Source: Corythucha ciliata
Taxonomy: Eukaryota > Arthropoda > Insecta > Hemiptera > Tingidae
Length of the DNA stretch: 64,000 nt
NCBI GenBank assembly: GCA_038030265.1
Contig: CM075941.1
Location: 18,786,001-18,850,000 of the forward strand
Direction: 5' to 3'
The notes beneath the pieces were generated by a model, which was not told the origin of the DNA, ran no database searches, and saw nothing but the letters and a program-made list of their open reading frames with translations. This document shows positions 58,342 to 64,000 of the stretch, piece by piece. Both the position numbers and the translations under genes were made by a program. Position 1 is the stretch's first letter. Every line of letters begins with the position of its first letter.

Positions 58342-58744
58342 TGTACTAGGTTGTCTATGTCATCAAGGAGTTAAGCGCCCCATACACTATGCGATTGCCT
58401 GCAGGCCGTCGCCTCAAGAGGCGACCGTCCGGGCAAAATTGACGGGTATCATACACTGTCAGTCAACGATATCACGTCCGATCCTAGCCGGTCCTACGGC
58501 CACACACCTTCAGTTTTCACGGACTGCAGGTGGACTGCAGTCCATGGCCTTCAGATTAACTGAAAATGTGTGGGTAACCCCGATCGACGGCCTCACGATT
58601 GCCTTCAGTTAAACTGACAGTGTATGGGGCGCTTTACAGACACATGTTTGTGATTGATTGTAAAAAAAAGATAATGATAATTTTATTCTATTATTGTCGC
58701 TAATATTAAAAAGTGCTGGTGTTAAAGTAGCTCTAAATATTACA
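58342..58744 (+). repeat. 3' LTR of element 1, split by a MITE
   Basis: Starts TGTACTAGGTTG and ends CTAAATATTACA. Interrupted at 58374-58633. The LTR resumes with CACATGTTTGTGATTGATTG. Confidence 0.9.
58374..58633. mobile_element. MITE inside 3' LTR, TTA duplication
   Basis: 260 bp. Ends AGCGCCCCATACACT and AGTGTATGGGGCGCT are perfectly inverted, and TTA flanks both sides (58371-58373 and 58634-58636). The interior has further inverted patches (GATTGCCT / GATTGCCTTCAG). PIF/Harbinger-type duplication. An open frame across it is not a gene. Confidence 0.9.
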
Positions 58745-58749
58745 ACCGT
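58745..58749 (+). other. target duplication ACCGT, right
   Basis: Identical to 54008-54012. Confidence 0.9.
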
Positions 58750-59586
58750 GAATCCCGAACAGTTTGCTCAGTTCATGGAGCTCCAAACAACCCTGGTTAC
58801 AGGTGTCCTCAACCGTCTCAATCAACCTGTTCCAGGATCGTCAAATGAGCCCCATTCCGAACCATCAGTCGTCAACACAGTTTTTGTCCCTAACTTCGAA
58901 CCATTCGACGTGAAAGCAGAAAGTTTCCGTTCTTACAAAATTCGTTTCGAAAATTATATTTCTATAAAAAATTTCAATCAAAACAAACGCTATTGCGCTC
59001 AACTCCTTTTAAATTCAATCGGCTCAAGCAACTTTCGAACAGTCTCAGCTCCTCAAACGACCTGTGACCTTGACTACGATGATCTCATCAAACTGTTAGA
59101 CAATCCCATTTGTCCCCAAAACAAAACGTTTTAGTCGCTCAACATGGATTTCTTTCGAAATGTCAAGACGACCAACAGTCAATCGCTCAGTATGTCGTCA
59201 CTTTACGGGAAAATCTCATAGACAATTTCATTTCTCCTTGTGAATGTCAATCCTCGATCGCGGACGTATTTCTAAGAGCTCAATTCATTCGCGGCCTCCG
59301 CAACAACGGCATCCGTGAAAAATTGCTCCAGGTGGATTGCTCTAATTTCAACGACATAGTCGCAAAAGCGCTAATGCTTGAAAGTTCAATTGTCGATGCT
59401 CAACGAATCGCTCGTCAGTCAGTTTCATTCCCATCAACAACGGTCGACATAAACAAAATAAACCGACGCCGTTCCTCAACATCATCTTCTTCGTTCGACC
59501 GCCACTCTCCAGCCAGCAAGATTGCCCAAAAACCGGCAAACCTCTCCGTCTCGTTCTCGAATCAACTTTCAAGACCTCGGTATTGA
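58745..59586 (+). pseudogene. element 2 gag relic
   Basis: Gag-like protein read as NPEQFAQFMELQTTLVTGVL onward from the insertion point, with FEPFDVKAESFRSYKIRFEN typical of this group. A frameshift near 59110-59134 moves it to a second frame (SIAQYVVTLREN, CECQSSIADVFLRAQFIRGL) ending in a Ser/Arg-rich stretch at 59586. Element 1 is inserted at its very start, so no proper start codon is left. The bases at the site read ACCGTGAAT, where GTG could be a mutated ATG (inference). Confidence 0.8.
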
Positions 59587-59816
59587 CGGTCTACTTCTAC
59601 GTTGTGGTATAAACAACCACACCTCGCACAATGTTTCACGCAGCGCTCTGATTTGAAGTATTTGTGTTGTTCAAAATTATATAGGACATGTCTCAAAAGT
59701 CTGTTTACGTACGCTTCTGAGGGGAAAACCTCGCTCAAAAACAGTCAAATCAGAAAATCGAATCAAATAACCAGCGATAACCTCGAGGATTTCCATTCTA
59801 TGGTGTTCAACACGTA

Positions 59817-60190
59817 GTCGACGTATATAGAAACCATCCCAAGGTCTCGAAAACTAATACTCATCGTTATTACGCTACAGTTAACGTCGAATCACATCCA
59901 GTCGTTTTCGAAGTCGATTCAGGTTTGGCTTTCACATTTTTACCTCAAAGTCTGTTTCTGAAACTGCGGTTAAACACTCCTCTCGAGTTCAATACCGTTC
60001 CTAAACTCAGAATATATTCACGCTTGACGGAAAAATAATTGTCAAAGCCGCCTACAACGGTCAGGAAGAGGAGGACACAATTTACGTTGTTCCTGACTCG
60101 TTTGAAGCCATCCTAGGACGCTCTTGGATACTCAAAACCCTCGATGATCAACCCAAAGATCCTTTCTCAGCACAGAAAATTGAAAAATTC
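59817..60190 (+). pseudogene. element 2 aspartic protease relic
   Basis: VVFEVDSGLAFTFLP contains the catalytic D-S-G. ILGRSWI, typical of the end of the domain, appears ~60 codons later in another frame. Between them is at least one frameshift and stop (near 60.03 kb). The zinc-knuckle region before it (59.59-59.82 kb) is too degraded to assign. Confidence 0.65.
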
Positions 60191-60205
60191 CTTGATATAG
60201 ACAAA

Positions 60206-60870
60206 TTGATGTCACAATTTTCCAATATATTCGAAGAAAGAATCGGCTGCGTTCCAAATTTTACAGTCTCACTCAAGTTACGGGTAGGTGCTACTCCAAT
60301 TTACCACAGAGATCGAGAAGGTATCTATGCACTCCTCGATGAGGTTGACAAAGAACTCAACACCCTCGAAGCAGCGGGAATTATTTCGAAGTATTTGATT
60401 GAGGATCTCCACTTGTCATCCCAAAAGCAGATGGTGGAGTGCGCGCGCCTCTGCGTTGACTACAAAATTGGTGTTAACGAACGCCTGGTCAGTTCGCATT
60501 ACCCCATTCCCAAAGTCACGTCTATCCTCAACAGTCTTCGAAACTCACAATATTTCTGCCGTCTGGATCTTTTCAAAGCCTACGTCCACCTTCCAATGGA
60601 TGAACATTCCAGCGAAATCCAGTCAATTACGACACATCGCTGAGTTTACCGCATGAAGAGACTCAGCTTTGGCGTTGAAACGGCATCTTCGGAATTTAAC
60701 AAGCTCATGGACCAAATCCTCCGGGACATACCCAAGACAGATTTTTTTTAATGACATCATTACCCACTGTTCCTCCCTCCAAGAATGCTATGCCAACCTC
60801 GAGGCTTGCCTTCGTCAACTACAAAAATTCGACTTGCACTTCAACAAGAAGTGTTTATTTTTCGACCAAA
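60206..60870 (+). pseudogene. element 2 reverse transcriptase relic
   Basis: RT fingers/palm: RLCVDYKIGVN, then FCRLDLFKAYVHLP (motif with the first catalytic Asp). The frame stops at 60643, and a second frame carries KRLSFGVETASSEF. A third frame (60669 on) has FFNDIITHCSS in the place of the YxDD box. The first of the two catalytic Asp residues is Asn there (AAT instead of GAT), so RT would be dead even without frameshifts. Confidence 0.82.
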
Positions 60871-61637
60871 AAATCGAATTCTTGGGACATGAAATTGAAT
60901 TCAATCGAATTTCAAAATCGTCAAAAAAGATCGCAGCCATTAACGAGCTTCCGTATCCGAAAACAATCGATCAACTAAGAAGATTTTTGGGATTGGTAAC
61001 TTATTATTCTCGTTTCATTCCAAATTTCTCAACTCTCACGGCGTCGTTGCGCCGACTGCTGCAGAAAAACTTCCCATTCCGCTGGTCTGCCCTCTACTCC
61101 CAATCATTCAACCACCTGAAACAACAAATTTCAAGCGACACAGTTCCCACGCCATTCGACCCTGCCTTACCTGTTGTTCTCGCATGCGACGCCAGCCCCA
61201 CTGGCATAGCCGGTGTTTTGTCCCACATCGTAAACAATCAAGAACGTCCCATTGCGTTCGCTTCGAGAGAATTAACTCCGGCAGAGCAGAACTATTCTCA
61301 GATCGATCGAGAAGCCCTTGCCATTGTTTTTTCCGTTGATTATTTTTATCAATATCTTTTTGCTCGTCCCTTCAAATTAGTCACCGATAATCGTCCCCTC
61401 GTTAGAATCTTTCATCAAAATTCGAAAATTCCTCCCATGACTTCTGCTCGATTACAGCGGAACGCCGCTTTTCTTTCCGGGTTCAACTATGAAGTCATTT
61501 TAAGAAAGGAACTGAAAACTCAAACGTCGGCTGTTTTTCTAGAACCCCTTCCGGTCCCAACACCCACACGGACAGTCAGATCAATCGAGAAGTCAATCAA
61601 ATATTCTTGGGCGTGGTACATCAAATCTCATCTTTGA
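60871..61637 (+). pseudogene. element 2 RT-connection and RNase H
   Basis: Same frame as the altered YxDD box: FLGHEIEF, LRRFLGLVTYYSRFIPNFS (connection that is missing in element 1), then RNase H with VVLACDASPTGIAGVL, YSQIDREALAIVFSV and LVTDNRPL. The frame continues to 61637. The best preserved stretch of element 2. Confidence 0.85.
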
Positions 61638-61639
61638 CT

Positions 61640-62306
61640 TTAACACACGAGTCGCTTCGTTTAGCAACACGAAAAAATTAAGATATTTCCAAAATAATCC
61701 GAAATCTCCGGGAAAATTCCGTTCCCGACTCCCTCTTTACCATCGATGAAGGTTCAGAGGTCAGAGTATCGTCATTCCATCTTCGTTACAGCCAGCAGTA
61801 CTGCAGGAAATCCATAGAACGCACATCGGCATAACAAAAATGAAACAATTGGCCCGTCGATACGTTTATTGGAAATCGATTGATACCGACATCGAGCGGA
61901 TGGTCCGTTCCTACCCTGTATATGTGACAGTGAGTAACGAGCCTCCTGAAGCTCCTCTACATCCTTGGAACGAACCGGAAGAGAACTGGCAAAGGGTTCA
62001 TGTTGATTACGCGGGACCTTTCCAAGACCATCACTCCCTTATTCTGATTGACGCAAAATCGAAATGGGCGGAAGTAGAAACAACTAAGTTTGCTCCAACA
62101 ATATTATCGATTGTCGAAAATTGATTCACTTCAAGATATATTCGCTAAATACGGATTCCCAGATGCCTTGGTCTCTGATGAGACTAGATCAGTGCCCAAT
62201 GCGCCCCAAAGTTAGAGACATTCTTTTCCGCTACAGAACAACGCCTCTGTCCAACAATGCTACACCTGCGGAACAATTTCTCCATCGACAAATCAAAATT
62301 GTTTGA
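61640..62306 (+). pseudogene. element 2 integrase relic
   Basis: The zinc-finger region reads RSYPVYVTV, with Tyr at both positions where the two zinc-binding Cys are expected (TAC and TAT for TGC and TGT). The first catalytic Asp is in VHVDYAGPF. A frameshift follows, then FPDALVSDET in another frame, then an internal deletion removes the core including the catalytic Glu. It resumes with FRYRTTPLSNNATPAEQFLH. Confidence 0.8.
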
Positions 62307-62756
62307 GAAATCAATAGCACCTCGCTTGACACCAAGTACGTCACGAGAAATTTCCAGGTTGGCGATAGATATTACGCGAACAACAAAAACTATTTGAAGC
62401 CAGGGAAAATTGTCAAAAAGTACGGTCGGCTCCACTACTTGGTCAAGCTGGATGATGGCTACATTTTCAAGAGGCACGTCGACCAACTTCTTAGAAGAAA
62501 TGTTACTGAGAAAACAGTTACATTCATTCCCACTGTTCGAACTCACCCTACCAACGAGTTTACAAGCCTCGGAGAATTAATGACATTTCCTCTTGAACCC
62601 CCTCTCATTATTGATATCAATCAGCATGACAACAAACCAAACCCGAGAGAGAGCGACAGAGAACAAGCCACTGTTTCTCCAAGTGAAATTTTACGTCGTT
62701 CATGGAGACATCGAAGACGTCCCAAACACCTCGAAGATTACGTCGTGGGAACGTAA
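62307..62756 (+). pseudogene. element 2 pol C-terminal tail
   Basis: NYLKPGKIVKKYGRLHYLVK and a following beta-barrel motif (HVDQLLRR), then an acidic/proline segment and a basic end (SWRHRRRPKHLEDYV). Typical C-terminal end of K02A2.6-like pol. Confidence 0.75.
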
Positions 62757-62833
62757 AAACAAGTGTGGAAGATTGTTATGACAAACACATCGCACACTGG
62801 GAAGAGTAGTGGTACAACTCAAAAGTTGCGACA

Positions 62834-62942
62834 TGCTTTTATTATTCCAATTATTCGTTCAGTTCCAATTCGTGTTCTAATTATCAAAATACACTAAAAT
62901 ATTTATCATAATATCAAACGCGTGCACCACTCAGCTACAACA
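62834..62942 (+). repeat. 3' LTR of element 2 (recognisable part)
   Basis: Aligns with 53886-53976, with 18 extra bases (ATTCGTTCAGTTCCAATT). The true start may be just after the purine tract at ~62812. Confidence 0.75.
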
Positions 62943-63055
62943 ATTAGGCTCGGCTCCATTGGCGGATTTAAGGGGCTATATGGACTTAGCCCCCCTAGTT
63001 GGTCGTATTAGCCCCCTCCCTCCCAAGATGTTTATTCTCAAACCCCTTTTCCAAA
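62943..63055. other. spacer with small GGGGCT/AGCCCC hairpin
   Basis: AAGGGGCT and AGCCCCCCT face each other around 62970-62996. It resembles the end of an unidentified mobile element, not resolved. Confidence 0.35.
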
Positions 63056-63950
63056 AACTGTCAAATTGACAGTTTTCAGAACGAAATTGACAGTTACCGA
63101 GATAAAATGTCCATTAATAAATTCCAGGACGAAATTGACAGTTTTGAACGACGATATTGATAGTTTCTAGTACTCAGATGAGTCCGATGCGCGTAATCAA
63201 GGTTTGGGATATTTGTTATGTTGGAGGAAATTGAGATTCCAAGTCCAAATTGTCAGTTCCTGAGGCAAAATTGACAGTACCGCAAGTCGAAATTGACAGT
63301 TTGAAGTACGACAATCACAGTTTTGAATGTTGAAATTGACAGTATCTAGCGTGAAATTGGCAAATTCGAGGACGAAATTGACAGTTTATAGGATGAAATT
63401 AGGAGTTTTAGGACGACATTGATAGTTTTGAAGACAACGAAATTTACAATTTCCTGTACAAAATGGACAGTTTCAGAAAGGAATTGACTGTTTGCCGAAC
63501 AAATGCAAGTTGATAGTTTCCAGGACGAAATTGACAGTTTTGAATGGTTCTTGAACAAAATTGACTGTTTCCAGGAAGAAATCGTTAAATTTGGACATTT
63601 ACTTGACAGTTTCTCGGGTGAAATTGACAGTTCCCTGGCCGAAATTGACAGTTTACGGAACAGAATTGTTTTGAGAGTTTTAAGAACTCGGCTGTTTCAG
63701 GTGAAGGGACCAAAAAACCTCATGTTGTGAGCCCGAATGGTCTGCTGCTGAATCTCGAAATCAAGTTTTGTGATCTTCTGTTATGTGCTATGCAGGAGGA
63801 AATTGACAGATTCCAAGTCAAGACTGTCAGTTTCTGGGGTGAAATTGAGAGTTTTTTTAAAGATCAGTTTTAAGGACGAAATTGAAAGCTCGACCGAAAC
63901 TGACAGTTGCCAAGGGAGCAATTAAGAAAATCCATGCCGACTGAAACCCG
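63056..63950 (+). repeat. family IV degenerate ~20 bp repeat array
   Basis: Units CGAAATTGACAGTTT with a short variable filler (CCAGGA, TGAAGTA) recur every ~20-40 bases over 0.9 kb. The core GAAATTG is shared with families II and III. Confidence 0.8.
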
Positions 63951-64000
63951 AATTCTCGTCAGTGACTGAGTTTGCAATTTTTAATGCCTGACTAGTCATT

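Larger units (their letters stand above)
54013..58744 (+). mobile_element. inner gypsy-type LTR retrotransposon (element 1)
   Basis: A gypsy-type element of 4.7 kb with LTRs, primer-binding site, gag-pol remnants, purine tract and perfect 5 bp target duplications. It sits in element 2 right at the beginning of its gag. It contains two MITEs. Domain order is gag, protease, RT, RNase H, integrase. Small internal deletions, stops and frameshifts make it inactive. LTR identity without the MITE is roughly 95 percent by eye. Confidence 0.93.
53886..62942 (+). mobile_element. outer gypsy-type LTR retrotransposon (element 2), interrupted
   Basis: A defective Ty3/gypsy-type element whose two LTR-like ends enclose everything between. 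Order: 5' LTR, a short leader (53977-54007, TATTGCCGACGAGGTGAAG), then the whole of nested element 1, then its own gag, protease, RT, RNase H, integrase and C-terminal tail, a purine-rich tract (GGGAAGAGTAGTGG, ~62799-62812) and the 3' LTR. Coding order (integrase last) is that of gypsy-type elements, and motifs resemble the K02A2.6-like group. The exact outer LTR starts are unclear, and no matching target duplication was found outside. Multiple frameshifts make it inactive. Confidence 0.85.

Noticed and set aside
58325..58612. 95-codon open frame at the end of element 1
   Set aside because: It spans the LTR start and the inserted MITE, with no protein-like pattern.
53851..62950. Target duplication ATTTAG/ATTAG around element 2
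   Set aside because: The LTR start is too uncertain and the match is inexact, so no duplication is claimed.

Overview
The window looks like nuclear DNA of a multicellular eukaryote, most likely an invertebrate and plausibly an arthropod. It is AT-rich and has no operon-like gene packing. It carries Ty3/gypsy-type LTR retrotransposons, hAT relics, a tRNA-derived SINE, many foldback (MITE-like) elements and a THAP zinc-finger relic. Species cannot be fixed from the sequence alone. I found no convincing intact host gene. The best coding candidates outside mobile elements are a cysteine-rich 3' exon (3235-3588, minus) and a weak possible exon near 33 kb.

Layout. 1-9.9 kb: mostly unique AT-rich DNA, two inverted copies of a ~310 bp repeat (2.45 and 5.2 kb), the Cys-rich exon, and facing arrays of a degenerate ~29 bp repeat (family I). 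10-14 kb: family II and family I arrays with a TWA-flanked MITE. 14-17 kb: unique. 17-22 kb: a 276 bp foldback, an array, a hAT-like non-autonomous element, a broken hAT transposase, a SINE with 14 bp target duplications, and more MITEs in family I DNA. 22-30 kb: unique DNA with two family II arrays. 30-34 kb: a family I array, then a THAP relic enclosed by 18 bp inverted repeats and two direct copies of a 204 bp MITE, then foldback copies. 34-43 kb: unique DNA, a long family I array, a family III array and another MITE. 43-53.5 kb: unique DNA, a family II array with a hAT MITE inside it, and a short family I array. 53.9-62.9 kb: a Russian-doll nest of retrotransposons. 63.0-64.0 kb: a family IV array.

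The nest is the clearest structure. Outer gypsy-type element 2 was interrupted next to the start of its gag by gypsy-type element 1 (54013-58744), which is flanked by perfect 5 bp duplications ACCGT. Element 1 was then hit by two MITEs, one inside its reverse transcriptase (TAA duplication) and one inside its 3' LTR (TTA duplication). Both retroelements are dead, with frameshifts, stops, internal deletions and altered key residues.

About a quarter to a third of the window is four families of short degenerate repeats (units ~20-31 bp). They differ in their outer sequence but share an AAATTG core, and they occur on both strands. They are old, because several dated-by-structure MITEs sit inside them. 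They are the most unusual large-scale feature and are not explained by the transposons.
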